Positions 12,090 to 25,000 of a stretch of DNA of 64,000 nucleotides are shown one piece after another. The stretch's first letter is position 1. Every line of letters begins with the position of its first letter. The translations under genes and the position numbers were made by a program. The notes beneath the pieces were generated by a model. It had not been told where the DNA came from. It saw only the letters and a list, made by a program, of their open reading frames with translations, and did no database searches. The DNA is from Cryptomeria japonica (taxonomy: Eukaryota; Streptophyta; Pinopsida; Cupressales; Cupressaceae): positions 61,464,114 to 61,528,113 of the forward strand of contig NC_081408.1 in NCBI RefSeq assembly GCF_030272615.1. The letters are read 5' to 3'.

Positions 12090-14211
12090 ACACTACCGTA
12101 CATCTGTGAACATAACTCCGGTCTCACCTTTTGGAGTCTTTGGGAGAAGATCCCAAGGCTGAAAGTGGGAGAGAGGGATTTGCTACATGCCATGGGCTTA
12201 TGGGATGCAATGACCATGCCGACCATCTCATTCCATGCTACGAAGTTGATGGCACTGATGGAGAGCTGGGATGCAAAAACCTCGACATTCTAGCTACATG
12301 TGGGGGAGATGACAGTCACCCTTGAGGATGTATACCACATTACGTGCCTTCCCATTAGAGGAGAGATGGTGAGATATCGATCTGATCAGACATAGGAGGA
12401 TTACAAGAGAGAGTAGGTATATTTTGTGGGGAGAGTGATATGCAGTGAGATGAGGGGTCGTATCATGGTCAGTTAGCTACTACACCCTACTCGCGAGGTT
12501 TCATTAGTGAGGAAACTCATGATTGCGACCCTTGAATTAGTCGTGTTCCCTAATGGGTGTGACACACATATGCATGGAGGACTCATCTACACCATACAAG
12601 CTATGGAGAGACACAAGATAGTATACTCTTGTGGTCAAAGCATGCTTGCACATCTCTATCATGACTTTGGGGAGTATGTGTTTAGACAAGGATGCAGCCT
12701 AATGAGATGCACGCTACTACAAGTGTGGATTTTTTAGCATATTATCTGCACTAGGCCTGGTGAAGCCCCCATAGAGCTAGTCCTAGAGCAACCTAGGGTA
12801 TATGCTTATCCTCTTACCCATGAGTGGTGATTCGGTGATCTCTGGTATTGGAGGTTGATCTTAGATAGATTGACAGTGGGCAGGGTCATATGGAGACCCT
12901 ACCTTAGGATGTATATGTGGGCAGGGATACACAGGCAGATTTTCAGCATGTAGAGGAACTATCTACTAGAGGGGCGGTATAGCCATGTAGCCATTCCCTT
13001 CTACTTTGACTGAGTTTGGCGGTAGTTCGGGTTTGAGCAGTGTGTTCCTACTAATGTGCCTTTTTACATCTGACACTCATATGTGATGTTGAAGCTAAGA
13101 GCCATTCCTAGGCCTACTAGTGATGATATTGACGTCACAGACTTGGATGGGTCAAATCAATACATAGCAAAAGATTATAGAGATGATTTAGGCACACACC
13201 GACAGTACATCAGATGGTGGGAGAGGACATAACTTGGAGCCATTTTCCCAGTAGACTTCCCTGGAGGGAACTCCAGACCATGGATACAATCAAGAGACGA
13301 CAAGGGATCTGATACATTTGAGGAGGGCTCAAATGATCAAGTTGATGACACAGAGGAGCAAGAGGTAGGAAGAGAGGGAGATGATCCTGATACTGGAGAG
13401 GGAGATCAGGATGGAAATAATGAGGAGGACGGAGAGGAGGAGGATGAGGAGGATGAAGAGGATGAGGAGGATGAGGAGGAGGAGGATGATGATGAGGAGG
13501 ATGGAGAGGAGGAGGATGAGGACAAGGATGAGGATGAGGATGAGTCAGATGCAGTACCTCATCACTCCAGAGAGGATACCATAGCCCTAGATCTATCAAG
13601 TCTCCCAGTGTAAGAAGAGAGAGACCCCATAAGGGGTCTTGATCCTAGTCGGCATCTGCTCACACCTATTGTACAGAGATAGTATGAGCGAGAAGAGCCT
13701 AGTGGGTCCTAGTCTTAGGCGGTCTTTGTCCACAATCCTTACTGGCAAGAGGGAGATCCAGGTAAGGTGTCCAGTTATTGATTTACTTATGTATCTCACT
13801 TGTTTTAGATTTGATGATATAGAATGTTACTAATGAAACATTTCTCTCTATTTTGCAGCTACCATCCAAGAGTAGCATTCTCTGATTCAGAATGCAGTGA
13901 CAGGCCTTATTGTGATTACACACATTCCTAGTTCCTCACAGATCATGCAGAGATCCTAGAGGAATGTAGGATGACACGAGGACCTTTTCTCCCCTATTTG
14001 GACAGAGGTGGAGGTCCTACAAGAGAGATTACGACAAACAAAGCATGACCTAGCAGTGTCACAGATAGAGGCAGCCACGTACCGAGGGATCATGATAGAG
14101 AGGGATCACAGGATCTCCTCACGGAGTCACTCATGGTCCATATCACAATACACCCCCATGGGGCCACTACTAGCCCTAGGAGATGATTTTGATGTATTGG
14201 TGTATATATGA
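12090..14211 (+). pseudogene. Antisense plant mobile domain (PMD) gene of Gypsy-1, decayed
   Basis: Read on the + strand, opposite to gag-pol, a single frame from 12090 shows PMD (aminotransferase-like plant mobile domain) features. These are LW-x-K-I-P-R near 12140, GEMTVTLEDVYHI near 12310, LP-x-RGEMVRY near 12345, QSMLAHLYHDFGEYV near 12640, and LLQVW near 12715. An acidic Glu/Asp tract (GAGGAT-type codons) spans about 13415-13555. The frame then reaches a GTAAGG donor at 13762 and a TTTTGCAG acceptor ending at 13858. This 97-bp intron shifts the frame exactly into the coiled-coil-like C-terminus (VLQERLRQTKHDLAVSQ) at about 14010-14211. There are roughly ten in-frame stops, mostly TAG. 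The molecular role of PMD proteins carried by elements is unknown; host PMD proteins act in genome stability and silencing. Confidence 0.8.
13415..13555 (+). repeat. Acidic GAGGAT-type codon repeat
   Basis: Degenerate GAG/GAT triplet runs encode an almost uninterrupted Glu/Asp tract in the PMD frame. The two other frames read as Arg/Met-rich and Pro/His-rich artefacts. It matches in position the shorter acidic Gly/Asp/Glu linker of the Gypsy-2 copy (about 48870-48945). Confidence 0.8.
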
Positions 14212-14790
14212 TGACACTCATGATTATGTTATTTTAATGCTTGAACAATACATGAATTGCTTAGATTAGAAGTAACATATTGAGTAATGAGGATGTATAT
14301 CAGATTTTAATTTCCATGTGATTGATTTCTCAATGCTTCATGATTAAATTGTTTCATGTGTGATTTAATTAAATAACTAAGTATTTAATCAAATGCTACT
14401 TTGATTATGTAAAAGAATAATGTATTAAGCTTGAGAACTATATAACTAATGTGATTTAATTAACTCTAATTAAACACAGCATGATATAATTATACTTAAC
14501 ACATAAGAAATTGTATAACATGCTAGCACATATGAAATGTAAATCCATTACAATTTACATAAAAGAATCCAGACAAACAATAAAGTAATAAAACATGCTT
14601 GTCAATAATGAAGTAATGTAGACCAAATAGCATCATTCCATATTACATACTTTAATGAAGACATGCTAACATATTACCCAGTTTTGAAGAAAGAGACATG
14701 GAGAGAGAACAAAAAGCAGATTAGAAAGAAAGAGAGGGAAATAAAAATAGAACTAGGCATAGTAAGGTGCATAGCATTTATGGGTTCTTT
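14212..14790. other. AT-rich spacer between convergent PMD gene and pol
   Basis: No coding signal. The + strand PMD gene and the - strand pol converge on this segment, so it probably holds the 3' ends of the antisense transcript. Confidence 0.45.
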
Positions 14791-17700
14791 GAGAGGCGTA
14801 CCTTCCATATTTTCTATCCTATAAGCACCTGATCCATAGACCTCCACAACAATGTATGGTCCAAGTCAATTAGGACTAAATTTTCCCTTCTCCTCGGAGA
14901 AGGCATTCACGTTGTGTTGATTCTCGTAAAGGACTAAGTCCCCTACTTAGAAGGAATGTTGAATAACCTTATCATTGTAGCTTCATTACAAAATTCTATG
15001 ATACACTTGAATATGCTCGAGGGAATTTATACGTTGTTCATCGAGCATCTCAAGTTGTTGAAGTCTCTTCTCTCTATAGGAATCATCATCCACTATACCC
15101 CTAAGAGAAACTCTGAAAGAAGGAATCTCTAACTCCAAAGGCATAATGGCATCAACACCATGAACAAGATTAGAAGGAGTACAACCCATAGAAACATGCA
15201 CACTTGTGCAATAAGCCCACAAAGCATAGGTTAATTGGGTATGCCAATCCTTACCATTCTTGTTTACAGTCTTTCAAAGAATTGTTCAATTATCCTGTTA
15301 GAAGAATCATCTTGACCATTTGATTGGGGATAATAAGGTGTAGAAAATTTATGTTGAATATGATATTTCTCGAGAAACTTCGTCACATCCTTATTTTTGA
15401 ATGATGTTCCATTATCTAAAACTAAGGCGGAAGGTATCCCAAATCAAGAAATAATGTTTTTGAACATGAATTGACAAATTAATTTAGTGGTAGTGGATCG
15501 AAGAGGAATGACTTCCACCCACTTTGTAAAGTAATTAGTGGTAGTTATGATGAAAGTATGTCCTTGAGATGAAGGAAGAGATATTTTACCAACAAGATCC
15601 AAACCCCACGTAGAAAAGGGCCAAGACGTTACCTGTGATTGAAGCTCTTGGGCAAGAGCATGGATCAAATTATTATGTTGCTAACACTGATGACATCTTC
15701 TAACAAATGCAAAGGAATCCTTTTCCATGGTTTTCCAATTATATCCCATTCAAAGCAATCTCTGAACTAAAGACCTACCCCCAAAATGCCCGCCACAAGC
15801 ACCTGAATGTGCTTCTTCAAGAGCAATAGGGACTTTAGCCTTGTTTAAGCAGAGAAGAAGAAGACCATTATAACCCCTCTTATAAAGGACATTAGAAAGG
15901 ATAATGTATCTAGCAACAAATTTGCAAATCCTAGCCCTAGCATTCTTATTCGAAGAATCAAAAAAGGTACCATCACTCAAATATCTCACGATATGCGAGT
16001 ATCATTCATCAGAATTTATAATGAAACAATATGCACCATCACTAGGATTATCAGCAATAGTCGGGGTAGTGAGGTTATGAATAGTTAATTGAAGATCTAC
16101 CAAGGGGTCCTCTAGAGACACAAGAGAGGCAACACATTCCATCACGTCAGCATGTCAATTATATTTTTGAGGAACAGGATCCATGGTATAAGAATCGAAT
16201 TTTTACAACAAGGATATAGCTAAATCTCTATATTGTGATAATTTGTCTTGCTTATCTTGATAAACTCTTATCACTTGTCTTATGATTAATTTAGAATCTC
16301 CATAAATATATAGATGTTTCACATTCAATGCCAAGGCTTCTTTAAATCCAACTATAAGAGCTTCATATTTAACAATGTTGTTGGTACATAAGAAATTGAG
16401 AGGATATGATAAAGGAATAGGCTTCTTTTTTGGAGAAATTAAGACCACCCCTACCCCCGATCTTGTACAACACTTAGAGCCATCAAAGTACAGTTCCCAA
16501 GTCTCATCAACCTTAATGGAAAAAATGTATTCATTGGGAAAAGACTCAGGAATAGGTAGGGAGAAGGGTGAAGGAGCATCAACTAAGTGATTAGTCAATG
16601 CTTCACCCTTTATTGCCTTTTGTGAGACAGAGTTAAGCTCAAACTTGGTCAACATCAGAACCCACTTAGCTAAGCATCCAGAAAGGTCCATTTTGGAGAA
16701 AATATGTTTAAGAGGATCGAATTTAATGATAACATGGATCTCAGCATTCAAGGGATAATGCCTCAACTTTTGGGTTGCAAAGACTAAAACAAGTCACTGT
16801 CTTTCTATCACAGAATATCGGACTTCGTAATCAAGTAGAGTGCGGCTTATGTAATAAACCGAGCATTATCTACCATACTTATCACATTGTGCCAATAAGG
16901 ATGCAAGAGCTTGAGGGGAAGCAATGTTGTATAGAAGGAAAGGCTTAATAGAATCAGCAAGTTGAAGAATGGGAGGATTGGCCAAATAAGTTTTTAAGTC
17001 TTCAAATGCTTGACGAAAATCCTCATTCCATTGGAAAGTGATATTCTTTTTAAGCAATTATGTCAAGCGAAAGGTATGATCCGCAAGTGGAGAGATGAAC
17101 CTACGAATAGCTTGGATCTTTCCTTGCAAAATTTTTAGTTGGGAGACATTATTAGGAGGTGGCATGTTAACAATAGCATCTATCTTCTTCCTATCCACCT
17201 CAACACCATGATGTGAAACTATGAATCCTAATAGTTTACCACTATCCACACCAAAACATATTTTTGGGGATTCAAACTCATGTTATACTTATGAATTCTC
17301 TCAAATATTTGATGAAGGATCTTAACATGATCTGAATGAAGAACGGATTTGGCTAAAATGCCATCAACATAATCTTCTAAAGTCATGCATATAATCATGG
17401 AAGATGAGAGTCATAGCACACTGATAGGTTGCGCCTGTGCTTTTCAATCCAAAAGGCATCACAATCCAACAAAACGTACCCCAAGGAGTGGTGAAAGTAG
17501 TTTTATATTGATCTTTGGGATTGATGAAGATTTGATTATATCCTGAGAAACCATCCATAAAGGATAGTAAAGCATGCCCTGCTACCAAATCTACTATCAT
17601 CGATATTCAGGAGAGGAAAGTCATCTTTTAAAGAGGCCTTGTTTATATCACAAAAATCCGTACACATCCAAATCTTTTTTTCAGCTTTAGCCATAGCCAC

Positions 17701-20310
17701 AATGTTTGAAATTCATGGGGAATAATCTATACGATGGATGAATCCAGCATCCGACAGTTTTTCAACTTCAGATTTAATAAGTAATGTCACTTTAGGGTGA
17801 ATCTTTTGAATCTTTTGCTTCACAGGTTTAGCATCAGGAATTAGGATGATGTTATGAGTGACAATCTTAGGATCTACGCCAGGCATGTCAAAATATATCC
17901 AAGCAAAGATCTCAGGGAATTCATGTAACAACTCAGCATATTGTTTTTTCTCTTCTTCATCAAGGCATTTCCCTATCTTGATGATGTTCTCTTCAACACA
18001 AGGATCCATCTTTATATCAATGGTGTCATTTCAATTGGGGAAATTTTTTAACTATCTCATCATTATCTCTTTCTTTCCCAGAGTAATCTTCCACATTTAG
18101 ACAATAGAGAAAACTATGGCTATGGTGATAATGAGGAAGGTTGTCATAAGCTCCCCAGAATTCAGCTAAGAAATCATCGATAGAAAAAACATCCAAATAA
18201 AAGACACAAGAAGGGTCATAGTCAGTATATTCTATATATTTTATTGATAGAGAAGCATAAATGACATTAACACTAATAGATGGCCTCTTAAAGGCTTTAG
18301 TACACTTGAAAGGATCATAATCAAGCCCGAATGTCATATCATGAAAGTTGTTTTCCAAAGGAACCTTAATCCCTTGTTCTTGACCACCACATCCATTTCC
18401 ATTATATCCACACCTAGCCAGGATGTGAAAACTACGACCATAAAGGTTAGTCATTTCTGAATAAGAAGGAGGATTTTTAAAAAGTGAAGGGTCAAAATCC
18501 TCTAGACCAAAAACTAAGGGAGATGAAATCTAAGAAGCCGCCACAAAGTTATTACTCAATGGCCCAGACAAAGTAGATTTCTTTCTAGGTTCTTCTTCTT
18601 TCTTCTTTTCGACCTTAGGTTCTCTTGGGGAATTCTATATTCCCCTACGAAAGTAGGATTGAAATCAAGGGATCCCCAATCATCTTCTACAAGAATCTTT
18701 TCAGGAGGGAAAGTGTTCTCAATCGTAGAGTCAGGCTAAGAAGACTCTTCCTCAAGAACCTTAGGTCCACTTGAGGAAGTATTGGGAATCGATTCAGATA
18801 TAGGAGACATGTTCGATGAACTGGTCACACTAATTGGAGTAGAAGCTTTAGAGGAACTATCTAAGATAGTTGGGGAATAATTGATTGAAGAGTATTTAGA
18901 ACTTGATGTTTGTAAACAAGCCTGAAATCTTGTGTCACCTAACAAGGTGTATGTTGTGTTGTTGTTTATAAACTTGATTAGCCTATGCAATGTAGAGGGA
19001 ACAACTTGCATGATATGAATCCAAGGTCTCCCTAGCAACAAGTTGTATGTCAACTCTCCAAACATAACATGGATAGGTGTGGGTAAAGTAACAGGGCCCC
19101 TCTTTAACAGGAAAGGTGATGATACCTAATTAGGATTTAGCAACATTATCAAAGCCACGAATAGTAAGAGAATCATGCTTAATAAGAGATGTATCAACAT
19201 TGATCTTATGCAACAAGTTAATGTTACAAACATTAAGGCTAGAACCACTGTCCACTAGTGTTCATCTTATTGCACTATCATATATGATAACTATAATCAT
19301 TAAAGGATCATACTATTGTTGAATTTCACTAGAGGCCAGCTCATCTCGTGTAAACACAATCTGAGCCTTAGGTGATGTAATAGAGTGAATCAAAGAAGCC
19401 ATATTATTGGATGTCAATGCGGGTGGGATATTCAATATTTTCAAGGCATCTTGTAGCATTCCATGATGAGTTGAAGAAGTTTGAAGAAGATCCCAAAGGG
19501 ATATCTTGGTAGGAGTAGCTTTAAGTTGTTTGACAATATTATATTCCTTACCAAGGGTTTGTGAAATGTGAGGTGCTTGAGGAAAAATGAGTTGAGGATC
19601 AGGTAGAGGAGTCGGAACAACTGGAGGAGGATTAGGTTTCCTATTATTTCTCATGTTATAGGTATGGACAACTGCATTATAACTCTCCTTAGTTAGTTGT
19701 CTAGATTATCTATAAGGACTCTTAGTGGGATTCCTTCCTTGAACTGTAATGATAGGTTTGTTTGGAGTGCTAAAGTAATCATGACGATATCCACCTTGAA
19801 CCGTGAAAAGAGGTTGATTAGGAAGAGATGAAGTTGGAGAAGGACAATATCCTTAGACAAAAAAATCGGTTTGTTATATTCATTCAAATTGATCATATTG
19901 ATTAAACTTTTAGATGCATTATTCTTGTTTGAAAGTTTAGCCAAAGACATAAAATCATCAAGGGTATCATCCAATAAAGCACAGTCATAGTGATTGAAAG
20001 GCTTATCTTTGGACTCAAAAGGAGACATAAAATCATAGAGGGAATCATGGGAATAAACTATGTTTCTAGATTTAATGAAGGAGTTGATAGGAATATATCC
20101 ATGAGAGGGATCATTTAACTTATCTTTCTCATCACCACGAAATGGCATAGTAACAAGGTTGATTAATTTTTCACAAAATGAGGGTTAAGAAGGCTTAGGG
20201 TTTAAAAAATCATCTGGAGCTTCATCTAATTCATCCTTACTAAACTCATAATCAACAAAATTGCATACATCATAAAAAGAATGAACATTTTTCAAATAGA
20301 AATCTGACAT
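14790..20310 (-). pseudogene. Gypsy-1 polyprotein (short N-terminal ORF, protease, RT, two RNase H, integrase), disrupted
   Basis: In - orientation the frame starts at ATG 20308-20310. About 1 kb without a recognisable gag domain is followed by the protease motif VDSGSSLNVC near 19250 and the LLLGRPWIH block near 19035. A G-patch-like G-x-G-x-G segment lies near 18400 and the pre-RT segment FAW-x-Y-x-DMPGVDP near 17900. RT follows (DGFSGYNQI near 17550, PWGTFCW, MPFGLK), with the catalytic YVDD changed to YVDG near 17370. A canonical RNase H is near 16800-17050, a second, archaeal-type RNase H (YFDGS...GDSKLIIRQ) at about 16260-16500, the integrase zinc region near 15780 and the integrase core (WGLDLVGKI) near 15600. 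The C-terminal part fades near 14800. Many stops and frameshifts make it inactive. Confidence 0.88.
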
Positions 20311-20509
20311 TTTGAAATGAAAATTGCATGAAAATGAAACACACAATGCAAGGAAAATGAAAGAAACCTATCTCTTTTATTTTTTTGTTTTTTTCTTTCT
20401 CTCTTTTTCTTTTTTTATTTTTGAAAGCAAATGAAATAAATTACATTTATATCTAACAATGCAATGCAATGAAAATGAAATTGGGTTCACATCGGGTTCA
20501 CCAAAGATC
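20311..20509 (-). other. Gypsy-1 leader and probable primer-binding region
   Basis: On the - strand the LTR end ...CCCCTACA is followed by GATCTTTGGTGAACCCGATG. The TTTGG-N7-GATG pattern resembles the start of the Gypsy-3 leader (TTTTGGCATGCCTGATGG at 38570). I take this as a diverged PBS region but cannot name the tRNA. A pyrimidine-rich tract (20370-20420) follows. Confidence 0.45.
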
Positions 20510-20959
20510 TGTAGGGGAAAAAGTGAGACTATGGAAACCCTAATCCCACTCTCACACACACTCGTGGAATATGAAAGAGCCTAGGGAGGTAACGCACATC
20601 GGCTACTTCTTATGAGAAAGAGAGAGCCATGGATTACCTCTTGTGTTTTCTATTCCTTTTTTATAAATGAGAGAGAGGAATAATGCAAAATGCAATCTAA
20701 CCTAGAAAGCAAGTAAGCAAACAAACTCTAATCTGAGAATGTAGATCAAGGAACAACTGATACACTACTACAAAGTATAGACCAGAAGGAAAAATCAGAG
20801 GTGCACCTGTGTATGAAAACTAAGAAGAAATGTCCAAGACTAGGGTGCCACGCCACTATCCTGATTCTACAATTCTAGAGTTGAAACTGACATGAGGGAT
20901 TTTGAGACCTGCAAAGTGTTGTTCTTCCAAGTCCTGCTGATAGAAGCCAAGACCATGAC

Positions 20960-21063
20960 GCCATGCCCTTATTATCGGAAGGACCAGGGCACCACACTCT
21001 TGTCCTTGGAAGGACCAGGGTGCCATGCCCTTGTCCTCGGAAGGACCAGGGTGCCATGCCCCT
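20960..21063. repeat. Minisatellite inside the Gypsy-1 5' LTR
   Basis: Three to four copies of a unit of about 31 bp containing GGAAGGACCAGGGTGCCATGC. The same place in the other LTR (about 9850-9910) has only about two degenerate copies, so the array changed length after insertion. Confidence 0.8.
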
Positions 21064-21852
21064 ATCCTTGGGATTTCTGCCAAGATGTACAACCCAAAAT
21101 TGTCCCTATGTGCTCTTCCAGTCTTGAAACTTCGAGCGACGCTCAGATCCGAACCTGTACCTGAAGCTAAAAAAGAGGGTTTGGGGTGGCTATATAGGGT
21201 TTTGCCTTAGTCAAACCCCCATGTTGGTGATTTCCACCTCCACAAATAGTCAATAATGTAATAAAAAATGTGTGTCCAAGAACCTTGTGTGTGTTCAAGA
21301 TCCTAAGGATGAAAGTAAACAACCTAGAGAAACCCTAAAGAGTAAACTCTAATTGCTTATATTGACAAAGTAAATGCTCTAATTCCACAATGCAAAGTGA
21401 TCTAAAGTATGAATGTGAATCCAAATGAAGCTTATGCAAAGACATGAAAATAACATGAAACCATACCCAACCCTAAGGGAGAGGTACAAACCAATCATCA
21501 GTCAATGATCTCCTATTGTTCTTCTACATCTTCAAAAGCCCCCAATTGATAAAATGATGCGGAATGATTTTTTGATGGATGAATGTTGAATGTTTTTGAA
21601 GACTTCAAAGATCTACTCTTTCGCTGCAAAGAAGGCTCTAATACTCCAAAAACTTGCTCTTAGATTCTTAGAAGAAGACCCCTTCAAATGAAGAAAGAGA
21701 GCTCTTAAGTATGAAACCCTAGATCTTAATTTCATGTTTAGGCCAACCTAGGATTTGAATTTCCCCCTGATATTTTGGGGTTAAGCATTATTATATTATA
21801 GGATTGTGCTCCCAAAATTTTAGGGAAAAATTCGCGGACCATTTGCATTCCC

Positions 21853-22031
21853 TATTACAAAAGTAATTTTATAAAAATGATTATTGTATTTACGAATGAT
21901 CATGAAGATCATTATAAAGAATTACAAAGAATCTCAAAATAGAAAGATTCTAATAAGAAACTAAAATTACAATATCTTAGAATATATTACATTATTAAGC
22001 ATTAATAACTTAGAAAAATATAATATTAATA
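21853..22031 (-). repeat. Copia-2 3' LTR
   Basis: 179 bp, starting TATTACAAAAG and ending ATATTAATA on the + strand. It is the 3' LTR in element orientation because the polypurine tract adjoins it at 22032. Confidence 0.93.
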
Positions 22032-22043
22032 CCCTCCCTTAAT
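22032..22043 (-). promoter_or_regulatory. Copia-2 polypurine tract
   Basis: The - strand reads TTAAGGGAGGG directly before the 3' LTR start TATTAATATT. Confidence 0.8.
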
Positions 22044-22059
22044 GCTCAATCTATCAACT

Positions 22060-25000
22060 ACACCAATAGACCCCCTAAATTTTACAAACTTATCTGGACT
22101 AAGGGGCTTGGTTAGAATATCAGCTTGTTGCTCCACTATAGGAACATACAACAACTAAATGGATTCATCTTCAACCAACTCACAAATGTAATGAAAATGA
22201 ATCTCTACATGTTTGGTTCTTTCATAAAAGACTGGATTCTTGGAGAACTTCCTGATTGTAAGAGAACAAGGTACTCAAACCTGCTTGAGATATTTGCATA
22301 TCCGCAAGCATCCGACAAAGCCAAACTACCTCACAAGATGCCTTAACTGCTCCCCCATATTCTACTTCTATCGAGGAGAGAGCCACTGCCTGCTGCTTCT
22401 TACTAGTCTAAGTGACTGCACCAGATCCAAAACTAGACACATATCCAAAGGTTGACTTCCTGTCATCAATAGAGCCTACCCGATCTGAATCTGTGAACCC
22501 ACTGAGTCTAAGATCATGACTCCTAGTGTAAAGAAGTTCATAATCAAAGGTGTCTTTCACATAACACAACACATGCTTCACTGCTACCCAATGATTAGCC
22601 TTGGGGGCTGTAATGAAGCGCATAATGTAGCTCACTGCAAAATTAAGATCAAGTCTAGTAGCAGTAAGATAGATGAGATTGCCCACTAGTTGCCTGAATT
22701 GTGTTTCATCTATAGGAGGAGAATCAAACTTGGCTGACAACTTCAAGCCAGTCTCCATAGGTGTGGAAGCAGGTTTGCAATCCTGCATTCGAAACCTGTC
22801 AAGCAAGTTCCTAGCATACTTGTACTAAGAAATATAAATGCTACCATCAGTTTGCCAAACCTCAACACCTAAACAATAATGTAGAAGCCCCAAATCCGTC
22901 ATATCAAAATCCTTGCATAGATCCTGTTTGATTTATGCAATCAAATGTGTTAAACTGCCAGTAATGATTAAGTCATCCACATAGACAACAAGAAAGAGAA
23001 TATCATCACTAGAGTGTTTGATGTACAAATTAATGTTTGAAGGACAATGCAAAAAACCATGAGCAACAAGTACTGATCAATCTTAATTTACCACGCTCGA
23101 GGTGCCTATTTAAGTCCATAGAGTGCTTTAACAAGTCTACATACTTGATGTTCTTTGTCAGCACCCTTGAAACTAGGAGGGTACATCATGTAGACTTCTT
23201 CTTGCAATTCACCATTGAGGAAGGCACTCTTAACATCCATGTGATGGACTTTCTATCGAAACTAACCTGCAATAGCGAGAAGAAGATGAGGGGTACTCAT
23301 CTTTCCAATAGGAGAAAATATATCCTCATAATCAATGCCCTCCTACTGTGTGAATCCTCGAGCAACTAATCTAGCCTTGTATTTATCTAAGGTACCATCT
23401 GCATGATACTTGACCTTATAGACCCATTTGCAGCTAATGGGTTTCTTCCCTGGAGGAAGATCATAGAGAACCCAAGTGTTGTTCTTCAGAAGGCTTTGGT
23501 ATCCTGCATCCATTGCCTATTCTCACTCTGGAATCCATTTTGCTTCAGTATGAGTCTGAGGCTCATAAATGTTGTGAATGTTGGCCATGAGAGCAAAGTT
23601 AACTGTATTTTGCTGCTTGGCCTTATTTTTGGAAGATCAACCCTCAATGAGCTCATCAGGACAAAGATCACTGATGGTCTTGGCCCACCACGTAGCCCAA
23701 AGAGTAGATGTGCCAACATCTGATGGAGGAAGAGTAACTAGAACTAGAGGAGGAAGAGGATCTGCAAAAGGTGGAAGATTAGCATCATCCAAAGGAAATT
23801 CAGGTAGTGCATCATTAAATAAAGAATCTGCATCATCCCTCCCATCAGGGGAACCAAATGGAAGATGAACACCTAAATCAGAAGCCTTCAAAGGAAGATC
23901 CTCATAATTTTGCTCAGACAAGGAAAGCTGAAATGGTCCTCAATCTTTATCAAAGACAACATCGCAACTAAAGATTAGATGGTCACTGTCTACATCAATT
24001 AGTCGGTAGGCCTTATGGTTGTCACTGTAACCTGTAAACATGAGCTTCTAACTCTTGGAATCCAACTTAGAGCACTTGGCATCTGGAATCCAAGCATATG
24101 CAAGAGAGCCAAAAACTTTTAAATGATTGATCCTCGGTTTCTGACCAGTCCAGGCTTCCTCGGAAGTCTTTCCTTTAACAACATGAGTGGGAGACCTATT
24201 AAGGAGATAGACTGCAGTAAACACTGCTTTTGCCCAATACTTCTTAGGAACATTTTTGTGTTCCAACATAGACCTAGCCATTTCTGTAATGGTGCAGTTA
24301 CAATGTTCTACAATGTCATTCTACTGAGGGGTGTATGGTGTGGTTAACTGACGTTTTATTCCATGTGTATCACACAAAGTGGAGAAAGTAGTAGAACAAA
24401 CCCCCCCCATTATCAGACGTAAGAGTAATAATAGAACAACCAGACTCTTTTTCTACCAAGGCCTTAAATTTCTAAAATATAGGAAACACATCTAATTTCT
24501 GTCTAAGAAAGTACACCCACATATTACGACTATAATCATCAACAAAAATTAAGAAATACTTGCACCCAGTAACAAAAGTAGGTTTCATTGGACCACATAC
24601 ATCAGCATGGATCAACTACAGTACCTTAAATGCTCACCATGAGTCACCATCATTGAACGATGTCCTATGTTGCTTCCTTGCCTGACAAGCTTCACAAACT
24701 CATTGATTTTGAGTTTGAATTTCAGGTAGGCCATGTACTAAATCTTCCCGAACAAGCTGAGCAAGATAATGAATGTTTAGGTGACCATATCGTTGATGCC
24801 ATAGATGGGAGATACAGGAGGATTTTGTTGTGAAGGCATGCTCAAGAGAATCACTAGTATCCACAAGTCTATAAAGACCATGATCTTCAATACCAACAAC
24901 AACTATAGTGCATGTCACACAATCAATAATAGAACACTTATGTGCACTGAAGATGACATCAAGCTAAGGAGAATGTCGCATAATCTGACTCACAGAGAGA

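Noticed and set aside
13210-13599. Pro/His-rich open frame on the - strand
   Set aside because: It is the complement of the acidic codon repeat of the + strand PMD gene; low complexity explains it.
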